Part shown: positions 26,480 through 32,978 of the stretch, one piece after another
Layout: each line of letters starts with the position of its first letter
Numbering within the stretch: the stretch's first letter is position 1
Assembly: GCF_900130125.1 (NCBI RefSeq)
Contig: NZ_FQXY01000011.1
Span: forward strand, 496,001 to 560,000
Direction of reading: 5' to 3'
DNA length: 64,000 bases
DNA from: Bacteroides congonensis
GTDB lineage: Bacteria > Bacteroidota > Bacteroidia > Bacteroidales > Bacteroidaceae
Program-made: the position numbers and the translations under genes
The notes under the pieces: model-generated
The model's database searches: none
What the model was told of the DNA's origin: nothing
Seen by the model: the letters and a program-made list of their open reading frames with translations, nothing else

Positions 26480-27185
26480 CTAGAATAAAAAAACAAAATC
26501 GTTTCTCATATTCTCATAGCGAAATATATTCATTTGATTACCAGATGTATAATGAATGAGAATTAAAATATTTACATGTATTTCTCATAGTTTATAGCTG
26601 TAAAATGCCTTTAAAGAAGGTATTTCTCATGCTTCGTTTCGCATTTCTCATGCTGCATATTATGCTTGTCTTTGTTTCAAGAGACTAATATGTAGAAGGC
26701 GATATAGCCGTAGTTTGTATGTTAGGTCGGTAGATAAGATATCTCTTACAACTGACATTATTGTGTTTTCCTGCCTTCATCCGTATTGTTCCACTCTAGT
26801 GAACAGATCGGTGTACTCGAGTAGATAGACCTGTGCACTCTAGTGCACGAGTCTGTTCATTGGAGTGCAACGATAGAGATGTCTTATTGAAAATCTATTG
26901 ATTACAGTAGTATAATCTTTGACTGTCAGCAAGTTATAATGAAAGTGAACGGTAGCTTTACTACAGTTCATTAAGCATTGATGATCAGACTATAAGAATA
27001 CTATTTTTGGTGAATGAGAAATGCCGGTAATAGGATGAGAAATGCATTATTTTAAGCGCATTTTCTTGATAAAACCATGAGAAATACATGTAAATAATTT
27101 TATTCTCATAATATATACGGTTAGTAATCAGATGAATATGCTTTCCTATGAGAATATGAGAAATGATTTTGTTTTTTTATTCTAG
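26480..27185. repeat. 706-bp quasi-palindromic non-coding element with 172-bp inverted repeats
   Basis: The left arm 26480-26651 and the right arm 27014-27185 are imperfect inverted copies of equal length (172 bp). The outer 40 bases, starting CTAGAATAAAAAAACAAAATC, differ at one position. Three further TTTCTCAT words sit at matching places in both arms. The middle holds no open reading frame of note; at its centre are four palindromes spaced exactly 22 bp. There is no transposase gene and no clear target duplication. It looks like a MITE-like or fold-back element and fills most of the 1.1-kb gap between 26453 and 27557. Confidence 0.85.
26786..26873. repeat. Four 22-bp-spaced palindromes at the centre of the 706-bp element
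   Basis: Palindromes of the form CACT-CT-AGTG (consensus TGTnCACTCTAGTGnAC) are centred at 26796.5, 26818.5, 26840.5 and 26862.5, exactly 22 bp apart. The third, GTGCACTCTAGTGCAC, is perfect over seven-base arms. Two helical turns of spacing suggest cooperative protein binding on one face of the DNA. Confidence 0.8.
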
Positions 27186-27262
27186 AATGGAGTTGAAAAA
27201 TAAAAGTAATCTGCATAATTAAATAATAGAAGAAAGTAATATCTATAATGAAAAAATATACT

Positions 27263-27270
27263 TATATTTG
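27263..27270 (+). promoter_or_regulatory. -7 element before the structured RNA
   Basis: TATATTTG matches TAnnTTTG. It lies about 55 bases before the first paired base of the rod-like RNA candidate; the -33 region is weak. Confidence 0.5.
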
Positions 27271-27276
27271 TGGTGT

Positions 27277-27512
27277 GGCTTCGAAGGAAGACGCATTTAT
27301 TTTTTTATATTGAAGACGGTGTTTTATTATCTGCTCTCATAAATCTGGTAAATTTTTGCACTTGCGGATAATAAGTAACTTGTCTTCGCGTCCATGTCAT
27401 ATATAATTTTGTTATATATCTCAATGGGCGCGGAGCTATTGCTTATTATTCAAGTGCGGGCTTACCAGAGCCTTTGAGAGGATAATATCGTAATAGTTTC
27501 CGCGCCTTTTTT
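27277..27512 (+). ncRNA. Candidate structured RNA, rod-like (6S-like) with terminator
   Basis: Seven nested helices stack into one long rod: 27325-27331/27481-27487, 27334-27339/27475-27480, 27344-27351/27462-27469, 27358-27364/27451-27457, 27368-27375/27442-27449, 27387-27393/27426-27432 and 27399-27406/27412-27419. GGCGCGGA (27427-27434) can instead pair with TCCGCGCC (27499-27506), which is followed by six T, forming a terminator that excludes the sixth helix. No coding frame spans it. Length and shape recall 6S RNA, but a leader-type attenuator for the small gene at 27557 is equally possible. Both ends are estimates. Confidence 0.5.
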
Positions 27513-27556
27513 ATTAGTGCTGCGGGAAACCAATAAATTATTAAAAAATTGAGAAT

Positions 27557-27805
27557 ATGGGCATAATTAGTGATTTTAAAATGTTTCTTTATTGGTACAA
27601 GATGCTTGCTTATTTATTGGCGTTAGGCTACATAGTACTAATTTTTATAATATTCGTGCTGTCGTTGATAATCGCACAGCAGAATGAAGATATTGATACA
27701 TTAAAGTATATTGATGATAACCAATACAATACTAAAATAGATGAATACCCTGATAAGCGACAAGTCGAAAGGAAATATCACTTTATTCAGTTTCATCATA
27801 GATAA
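27557..27805 (+). CDS. Small membrane protein of unknown function
   Basis: An 82-residue protein with one long hydrophobic segment (MLAYLLALGYIVLIFIIFVLSLII, about residues 16-38) and a charged C-terminal tail. It starts 45 bp after the T tract that ends the structured RNA region, so it may be read only when that terminator is bypassed. No family is recognised. Short length and lack of visible homologues leave some doubt that it is translated. Confidence 0.45.
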   Translation: MGIISDFKMFLYWYKMLAYLLALGYIVLIFIIFVLSLIIAQQNEDIDTLKYIDDNQYNTKIDEYPDKRQVERKYHFIQFHHR

Positions 27806-27852
27806 TAACTAAGTATGAGTTATTTGCAAGAGCGATTTCTTCGTAAGTCATA

Positions 27853-27882
27853 TTGGCCGAATTGATATTTATCGTATATTTG
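27853..27882 (+). promoter_or_regulatory. Promoter of the nucleotidyltransferase gene
   Basis: TTG at 27853-27855 and TATATTTG at 27875-27882 are 19 bp apart, close to the Bacteroides consensus. The ATG at 27907 lies about 18 bases after the expected transcription start. Confidence 0.65.
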
Positions 27883-27906
27883 TAGAAGAGTAAAGAAGAA
27901 ACGAAT

Positions 27907-28230
27907 ATGAAAAGTCATGCAAATAAAGTATTAGAATCTATTAAGCAGGCATTAACGGAGCATTTGCCAAAAGGAGGAAAGGCTTTGTTGTTTGGTTCTC
28001 AAGCTCGTGGGGATGCACGGATTGATTCTGATTGGGATATTTTGATTATTCTTGATAAAGAAAAACTGGAGCCTGAAGATTATGATAAAGTAAGCTTCCC
28101 TTTAACTATGTTGGGATGGGATTTGGGAGCGCGGATTAATCCGATTATGTATACCATGAAAGAATGGGCTGCAAGTTGTATTACACCATTTTATAAAAAT
28201 GTCGAACAAGAGGGAATTAAATTAGTATGA
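27907..28230 (+). CDS. MNT-type minimal nucleotidyltransferase
   Basis: A 107-residue protein with the minimal nucleotidyltransferase core LFGSQARGD followed by SDWDILIIL; the GS motif and the Asp-x-Asp pair needed for metal and nucleotide binding are intact. Such MNT proteins are usually the antitoxin half of HEPN/MNT modules, where they modify the HEPN RNase toxin. Here no intact HEPN gene follows: 28231-28300 holds only a short out-of-frame stretch resembling a HEPN helix. The gene therefore looks like a survivor of a decayed module. It has its own good promoter. Confidence 0.85.
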   Translation: MKSHANKVLESIKQALTEHLPKGGKALLFGSQARGDARIDSDWDILIILDKEKLEPEDYDKVSFPLTMLGWDLGARINPIMYTMKEWAASCITPFYKNVEQEGIKLV

Positions 28231-28300
28231 AATCAGTACGATAAAAGCCCCGGCAAGAGAACTTATTGAGACTATTGAAGTTCTGCTTGCCGAATCATAA
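28231..28300 (+). pseudogene. Possible remnant of a HEPN-domain gene
   Basis: Directly after the nucleotidyltransferase stop, a different frame reads ARELIETIEVLLAES and then stops. This looks like a HEPN N-terminal helix (a R..ELI.....LL pattern). It has no in-frame start and no downstream continuation, so it would be a decayed partner. The match is short and the call is weak. Confidence 0.3.
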
Positions 28301-28323
28301 CTATTCTTGTAAAGCTATTTGTA

Positions 28324-28974
28324 TTAAAGAATCAATCCTTTTATCTCTTCGGCTGTATCCACTATATATGCCGGACTAAACTCTTCCAATTCTGCCCGTG
28401 GACGGAAGCCCCATGTTACCCCACAAGCTATCACGCCTGCATTGGCTGCCGTTTGCATATCGACTCCCGAATCACCGACATAGAGTACATCCTCTTTTTC
28501 TACATTGGCCAATTTCAGAATGTCAAAAACTACTGTCGGGTCAGGCTTTACGTTCACCCCTTCCCGTTGGCCGAAAACAGCAGTGAAACGGATTTCGGGG
28601 AAATAATGGGCAACCAGTTTCTCGGTAGCCGCTTGATACTTGTTGGAAGCTACGGCAAGTTGGATACCTGCGGATTGTAAATAGGATAAAAGTTCTGAGA
28701 TACCCGGATAAGGGCGGCTGTCATCTGCATTGTGGATATCATAGTAAGGAACGAACTCTTTTCTAACTCGGAGTACATTCTCTTCTGTCTTTTCTCCTTC
28801 GGGCAATGCACGTTCAAAGAGTTTGTTGATACCATTTCCTACCATGAAGTTATACTTTTCCACATCGTGTGTGGGGTATCCTAATTTATTTAAAGCATAA
28901 TTGGTACTGTGTGCCAAGTCGGCGATAGTATTTAGTAATGTACCGTCCAAATCGAATATTGCTAGTTTCTTCAT
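28324..28974 (-). CDS. HAD-superfamily hydrolase, phosphoglycolate phosphatase-like
   Basis: 216 residues with all four HAD motifs: FDLDGTLLNT at the N-terminus (nucleophile Asp), VASNK, KPDP and GDSGVDMQTA. The helical cap between motifs I and II is the size found in Gph and related phosphatases. The enzyme removes phosphate from small metabolites such as 2-phosphoglycolate in the cytoplasm. It stands alone on the minus strand; a TACCTTTG box at 29024-29031 serves as promoter, divergent from the toxin-antitoxin gene pair. Substrate assignment within the family is uncertain. Confidence 0.85.
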   Translation of the reverse strand: MKKLAIFDLDGTLLNTIADLAHSTNYALNKLGYPTHDVEKYNFMVGNGINKLFERALPEGEKTEENVLRVRKEFVPYYDIHNADDSRPYPGISELLSYLQSAGIQLAVASNKYQAATEKLVAHYFPEIRFTAVFGQREGVNVKPDPTVVFDILKLANVEKEDVLYVGDSGVDMQTAANAGVIACGVTWGFRPRAELEEFSPAYIVDTAEEIKGLIL

Positions 28975-29023
28975 TGAGCTCTTTGTTTTATTGTTAATCC
29001 TGTAGTTTCTCTCTTTCTACTGG

Positions 29024-29031
29024 CAAAGGTA
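29024..29031 (-). promoter_or_regulatory. -7 element of the HAD phosphatase gene
   Basis: TACCTTTG on the minus strand fits TAnnTTTG; the start codon at 28974 follows about 43 bases after the expected transcription start. Confidence 0.55.
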
Positions 29032-29075
29032 GGAATAAAAAACGGATTGATAAACTGATATCCGGTTACTTTCGT

Positions 29076-29083
29076 TATCTTTG
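29076..29083 (+). promoter_or_regulatory. -7 element of the antitoxin-like gene
   Basis: TATCTTTG fits the consensus and lies 34 bp before the ATG at 29118. It faces away from the HAD gene promoter 45 bp to the left. Confidence 0.6.
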
Positions 29084-29117
29084 TATCTACTAAAATGAAA
29101 GAAGAAAGGAGATTATA

Positions 29118-29393
29118 ATGGACAATTCAATGGAACTGGAAGCTTATAAAGCAGAATTAGCCCGGGAGATATTGATGTCGAACAGTCGTCAGCTATTGGA
29201 TAAGGTAAAGATGGTTCTTCATGGCGAATCATCAACTGTTTCAGATATTGCAAAAGAAGATACTGTGGAATATAAGACCAAGACGAAAACTGAAATACTA
29301 AGTGATTTGGAGCAAGCGTGTCAGGAAGCCAAACTGATACGTGAAGGAAAGGCGAAGGGAATATCAGCAGAGGATTTGCTTAATGAACTGTAA
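29118..29393 (+). CDS. Antitoxin-like small protein
   Basis: A 91-residue, mostly helical and charged protein (AELAREILMSNSRQLLDKV, later LSDLEQACQEAKLIREGKAK). Its C-terminus overlaps by 11 bp the start of a RelE/YafQ-like toxin fragment, the typical arrangement of an antitoxin gene. The family is not recognised by name. Since the toxin is truncated, the antitoxin is probably an orphan remnant, although its own reading frame is intact. Confidence 0.65.
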   Translation: MDNSMELEAYKAELAREILMSNSRQLLDKVKMVLHGESSTVSDIAKEDTVEYKTKTKTEILSDLEQACQEAKLIREGKAKGISAEDLLNEL

Positions 29394-29550
29394 TATTATA
29401 GCTACCTCTTTTTTCAAGAGGGAATTGAAAAGACTGAGTAAGCATTATAAATCAATGCAACAGGATTTTGCAATGTTAGTAAAATTGTTTAGGCACAGAT
29501 TACACGGAATAATACGGTCTCAATTAACTAAACCGTGTTATTCCGTGTAA
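29383..29550 (+). pseudogene. Truncated RelE/YafQ-family toxin
   Basis: From the ATG at 29383 the frame reads MNCNIIATSFFKRELKRLSK and continues to about DFAMLV, the N-terminal strand and two helices of RelE/YafQ-type mRNA interferases (normally about 90 residues). After some 36 residues it runs into a palindromic repeat (29490-29560) and stops at 29550, so the catalytic beta-sheet is lost. The insertion of the repeat is the evident cause. The fragment should be inactive. Confidence 0.75.
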
Positions 29551-29560
29551 TCCGTGCCTA
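29490..29560. repeat. 29-bp inverted repeat of the CACGGATTACACGG type
   Basis: The arms 29490-29518 and 29532-29560 match at all but two positions, with a 13-base loop. The word CGGATTACACGGAATAA is seen in dispersed intergenic repeats of many genomes. Here it ends the toxin fragment and lies 26 bp beyond the stop of the leftward GH43 gene, so it may also stop transcription from both sides. Confidence 0.85.
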
Positions 29561-29586
29561 ATTATCATATGGAAGTTTTGATATTT

Positions 29587-31263
29587 TTACTTCTTCGTAA
29601 TACGGAACCAATCCACGTCTGCCCAACCGCCGTCATTCGTTTTCATAGCCGGACGCGTGCAGAACATACCGACTTTGGCGCCAATCCATTGTCCTTCTCT
29701 TGCCTGGAAAGGAACACCGAGTGATTCGAATTTCTTTCCGTCGAGGCTATAACTGAAATTGCATATTACAATGAGGTCGTGTCCGCCTTCGCTGGCCTTG
29801 ATTTTCTTTCCGTCACAACTGAAACGTACTTTCAGATAAACCGTATTTTGGGAAAGGTCAACGGTAGCTTTCACTTCTTCCGGTTTTCCTTTATCCGCCC
29901 TTTTACATTCTACTTGCGACAGGACAAGACCTTTCTCGGTATTTTCTAAAATCAGTCCGGCATAATCCCTGCCCATAACGATAAGTCCGGTTCGCTCTCC
30001 CTTATTCTTCTGATTGGGGCTGAAGGTCAGTTTCATCGTTGCGGTGAAATTATCGGAAGGAGTTTTCTGTAATAAGAGGTTGGCTACATCCCACAGGTTC
30101 TTATAATCTTCTACGACCGGATAAGAATACAGTCTGACATAACTCTTGTCTCCTGCATAATACGCCCATTTTTCATTGATATTGGCGTGCCATTGCCACT
30201 GCGGGGACAACGTGTAGCTGTCGAATTCATCACTTTCCTGCGGCGTGCAGACAGGATATGTTTTACCTACGTTCGGTTTCTTGTAAGTCAGTACAGGTTC
30301 GCCGCAGCCGTCACCGTCTTTATCCACACCGATAACAGGCCAGTCGTTCACCCATTTCATCGGTTGCAGGTGCATGATACGTCCGTAGGCGCCTACATCC
30401 TGAAAGTGGAGAAACCAGTCTTCGCCGGTAGGAGTATCTACCCAGGCACCCTGATGAGGGCCGTTGACGGGAGAATTACCTTGTGCGAGTACGGTTTTCC
30501 ATTCGTAAGGGCCGTAGATGTTCTTGGAACGCAGTACGACCTGCCAGCCTGTCGGTACGCCGCCTGCCGGATGGAAGATATAGTAATAGTCGTTTCTCTT
30601 GTACATTTTAGGGCCTTCGCAAGTTTGGTGGGCTTCGTGACCGTCAAAGATGATACGTGAAGGGGTGATGGCTTGGGTAGCTTCTGCGTTCAGTTCGCAG
30701 ATGGTGATTACGCTTTTCAGTCCGGCACGGCTTCCTGCGTACGCGTGTACCATATATACTTTTCCGTCTTCATCCCAAAACGGGCAGGTGTCGATGATTC
30801 CTTTGCCGGGTTTAACCAAAACGGGGGCACTCCACGGGCCTTTCGGGTCTTTGGCTTTCACCATAAAAGCTCCCTGGTCGGGGTCACCCCAAAAGATATA
30901 GAATTCACCGTCGTGATGGCGGATGGCGGGAGCCCATACACGGTTACCGTGTTCCGGACGTTCCGGAGTTTCGATAGGAGTGAGGGCGTCGGGCACTGCC
31001 GCACCGATAATCGTCCAGTTTACCAAATCTTTGGAATGTAGTATTTGCAGTCCCGGCAGACAGTTGAAACTGGATGAAGTCATATAGAAATCATCACCTA
31101 CGCGGCAAGCGTCAGGGTCGGAGTAGTCGGCGTAGAGTACCGGATTTTTGTATTTGCCGTTTCCGAGGTCGGAAACCCATACTTCGGATACATAGTTTTT
31201 CTGCGCCAATGCCGGGAAGGCAGTCAGCAGGCAGAGAACTAACGTCTGTGTCAATCGTTTCAT
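29587..31263 (-). CDS. GH43-family glycoside hydrolase with C-terminal sandwich domain
   Basis: 558 residues with signal peptide (ends ALAQ). The five-bladed propeller opens with YADYSDPDACRVGDDFYMTSSS; the Asp in SDPD near residue 49 is the general base. DTCPFWDEDG carries the pKa-modulating Asp and HQTCEGPKMYKRN the acid Glu. After about residue 340 a concanavalin-like domain follows (WQWHANINEKWAYYAG to AKVGMFCTRPA), usual in GH43 enzymes that remove xylose or arabinose. The product probably trims arabinan or xylose side chains of pectin or hemicellulose. It has its own promoter (31320-31327) and ends at a palindromic repeat. Confidence 0.9.
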   Translation of the reverse strand: MKRLTQTLVLCLLTAFPALAQKNYVSEVWVSDLGNGKYKNPVLYADYSDPDACRVGDDFYMTSSSFNCLPGLQILHSKDLVNWTIIGAAVPDALTPIETPERPEHGNRVWAPAIRHHDGEFYIFWGDPDQGAFMVKAKDPKGPWSAPVLVKPGKGIIDTCPFWDEDGKVYMVHAYAGSRAGLKSVITICELNAEATQAITPSRIIFDGHEAHQTCEGPKMYKRNDYYYIFHPAGGVPTGWQVVLRSKNIYGPYEWKTVLAQGNSPVNGPHQGAWVDTPTGEDWFLHFQDVGAYGRIMHLQPMKWVNDWPVIGVDKDGDGCGEPVLTYKKPNVGKTYPVCTPQESDEFDSYTLSPQWQWHANINEKWAYYAGDKSYVRLYSYPVVEDYKNLWDVANLLLQKTPSDNFTATMKLTFSPNQKNKGERTGLIVMGRDYAGLILENTEKGLVLSQVECKRADKGKPEEVKATVDLSQNTVYLKVRFSCDGKKIKASEGGHDLIVICNFSYSLDGKKFESLGVPFQAREGQWIGAKVGMFCTRPAMKTNDGGWADVDWFRITKK

Positions 31264-31319
31264 GATATAGGTAGATTAATAGTTTTATATAAATGATTCG
31301 TTGGCTTGTCTTACGTTGG

Positions 31320-31327
31320 CAAAGGTA
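31320..31327 (-). promoter_or_regulatory. -7 element of the GH43 gene
   Basis: TACCTTTG on the minus strand fits TAnnTTTG. It directly follows the terminator of the upstream DUF4861 gene; the start codon is about 50 bases downstream of the expected start of transcription. Confidence 0.6.
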
Positions 31328-31335
31328 GAAAAAAA

Positions 31336-31369
31336 GACTCTGCACAGGGAGTAATAATTGTGCAGAGTC
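31336..31369 (-). terminator. Rho-independent terminator of the DUF4861 gene
   Basis: On the minus strand an 11-bp perfect stem (31359-31369 with 31336-31346; arm GACTCTGCACA) is followed at once by seven T (31335-31329). It lies about 97 bp past the DUF4861 stop codon. Confidence 0.9.
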
Positions 31370-31465
31370 GTATAAAAATTGGTAGAAACCTCGTAATTTT
31401 TGTTTAGTTGTATTTGTATTCTACCTTATTTAGTGGGATGTGGTTCTTTTAGTATGTGGTTCTCT

Positions 31466-32707
31466 TTACTTGGCGGCGTGGCTGTCCTTCACCTTTACTG
31501 TCACAGGATGAGCCAGTTCCTCTTTCCATTCGCGGAGATAGGCGAACCAAGCTTCCGGAGTCTTGTATCCGAAGGTTTCTTTCATGGAAGTGAAAGTGGT
31601 ATGATATTGGAAATATTTGTTTCCCGGAGCGGTAATCGTATAAAGGAAGTTGGCTTTATCTTTCTCCTCTGATTTCACGTAACGTTGAGGAATACAAGTT
31701 CCCAAGCCTACGGTTTCTTTGGCGTACTTCACAGTGTCGTTTACAGGCCAGTCCGTTCCCCAACTTCCTACCAGTCCTTTATGGTCGGAGAAAGATTTGG
31801 AAGTGCCTGTGATGTCCTGCACCCCTGTGCAGAAAACTTCTTTATCAAGCGGTTCGTCAAAGAATGCTTCGATATGAAGGTCGCGATGTCCCGCATAAAG
31901 CGTGTAACGTGTCATCATATCCAGTTCCGTACCCTGATATTTCCATCCGGTTACTTCAATTTCCGCAATCACACGTATCGGGCCGTAAGAGATGATACGT
32001 TCGGTACGGGTATCTACCGGAGTGATATGGGTGGCTTTCTGTCCGTCCCAACCTTTCAAGGCGCCCGGGCCGCAACTGTCGAACACACGAAGCACGTCAT
32101 CGCCGAATCCTTTGGCTAACTGTGCATCGGTAGGATAAAACTGGGATTCCTTGATTTCCAGCCCTTTGTTGAATTTGCCGTAAATGTCCGGTGTCTGTTT
32201 CTCATTGAAGTAGAGACGGTAGCCTACCAGTTCCGATTCCAGAACCGGGCCGTGAGGACGTACCATGCTGTATATATTACTGGTTCCGGGAACAGTGATT
32301 GCCTGTACCCGTTGATGTTTCCCTTTGCGTTGGTCTACGATAAACATGTCGGCATACACCCGTTCGGGATAAGTCTTTGTGCTCTTTTCCGAAGAAAGAG
32401 TAATCTGGAATGTCTTTCTTCCATGAGCGGGAAGGTCGGTTACAAAAGCAAGTTCATCCATCTTCCTGTCCCTGTTCAGGTCATCCAGTTGGGACGGAAC
32501 TTCATTCGCTCCTTCCATGACAACTGCGGATTTGATTTTGAAACCCGCATGCAGGTCATGCAGGTTGATGACAACCGGAGCGTCTGTTTTTGCCTGGTTC
32601 CAGTTATTATGCACTTCTACCGTAAGGGTCTTCTCCTGTTTCTGAGCCCAAGTCGGCAAACTAAAACTTCCTAAAAGGAAAGCAAGTATAAAAAGATTCT
32701 TCTTCAT
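31466..32707 (-). CDS. Secreted DUF4861-family protein
   Basis: 414 residues from the ATG at 32707, giving a clean signal peptide (MKKNLFILAFLLGSFSLPTWAQ). An ATG at 32758 gives a longer frame but lies at the -7 box TATTTTTG (32756-32763) and is excluded. The protein matches the DUF4861 pattern: VINLHDLHAGFKIKSAVVMEG, QLDDLNRDRKMDELAFVTDL and a large beta-sandwich core. Members are common in pectin and ulvan-type loci of Bacteroides and may be lyases or hydrolases acting on uronic-acid glycans, but activity is not proven here. It stands between the GH28 and GH43 genes, each with separate transcription signals. Confidence 0.85.
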   Translation of the reverse strand: MKKNLFILAFLLGSFSLPTWAQKQEKTLTVEVHNNWNQAKTDAPVVINLHDLHAGFKIKSAVVMEGANEVPSQLDDLNRDRKMDELAFVTDLPAHGRKTFQITLSSEKSTKTYPERVYADMFIVDQRKGKHQRVQAITVPGTSNIYSMVRPHGPVLESELVGYRLYFNEKQTPDIYGKFNKGLEIKESQFYPTDAQLAKGFGDDVLRVFDSCGPGALKGWDGQKATHITPVDTRTERIISYGPIRVIAEIEVTGWKYQGTELDMMTRYTLYAGHRDLHIEAFFDEPLDKEVFCTGVQDITGTSKSFSDHKGLVGSWGTDWPVNDTVKYAKETVGLGTCIPQRYVKSEEKDKANFLYTITAPGNKYFQYHTTFTSMKETFGYKTPEAWFAYLREWKEELAHPVTVKVKDSHAAK

Positions 32708-32755
32708 GATTTCAAATGATTCAAAGGCTGATAGTATACATCGTATTTCTCCCTG

Positions 32756-32763
32756 CAAAAATA
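32756..32763 (-). promoter_or_regulatory. -7 element of the DUF4861 gene
   Basis: TATTTTTG on the minus strand fits TAnnTTTG. It sits just beyond the T tract of the GH28 terminator and gives a leader of about 40 bases to the ATG at 32707. Confidence 0.6.
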
Positions 32764-32771
32764 ACTGAAAA

Positions 32772-32817
32772 AAATAGCAGACTGTCTATCTTTTGAAGAT
32801 AAAATAGTCTGCTATTT
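32772..32817 (-). terminator. Rho-independent terminator after the second GH28 gene
   Basis: A long hairpin with arms AAATAGCAGACT / AGTCTGCTATTT (32772-32783 with 32806-32817) and an inner TATCTT/AAGATA pair is followed on the minus strand by a run of T. It lies 160 bp past the GH28 stop. Confidence 0.9.
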
Positions 32818-32857
32818 GAGCTTTTTACTCTATATAATGATATTGTGGTTTTCTTTT

Positions 32858-32976
32858 TTCACCACAGAGGACACAGAGGGCACAGAGGAATAATGCAGTA
32901 AATGGATTTCATTTTATTGAACTGAATTCTTTGTGTCCTTTGAATCCTCTGTGTTCTCCGTGTCCTCTGTGGTGAA
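32858..32976. repeat. 34-bp inverted repeat of the CACAGAGGACACAGAGG type
   Basis: The left arm 32858-32891 and the right arm 32943-32976 both begin TTCACCACAGAGGACAC and are inverted; each contains tandem copies of ACACAGAGG. About 50 bp separate the arms. This is a known type of dispersed intergenic palindrome in many bacteria. It begins two bases past the GH28 stop codon. Confidence 0.85.
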
Positions 32977-32978
32977 CT

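Noticed and set aside
26786..26873. A short CRISPR array.
   Set aside because: The units are 22 bp and adjoin each other without unique spacers, they are palindromic and diverged, and no cas gene is near.
27277..27512. A tmRNA, RNase P RNA or tRNA.
   Set aside because: No tRNA-like acceptor with CCA, no tag reading frame and none of the conserved RNase P core words were found.
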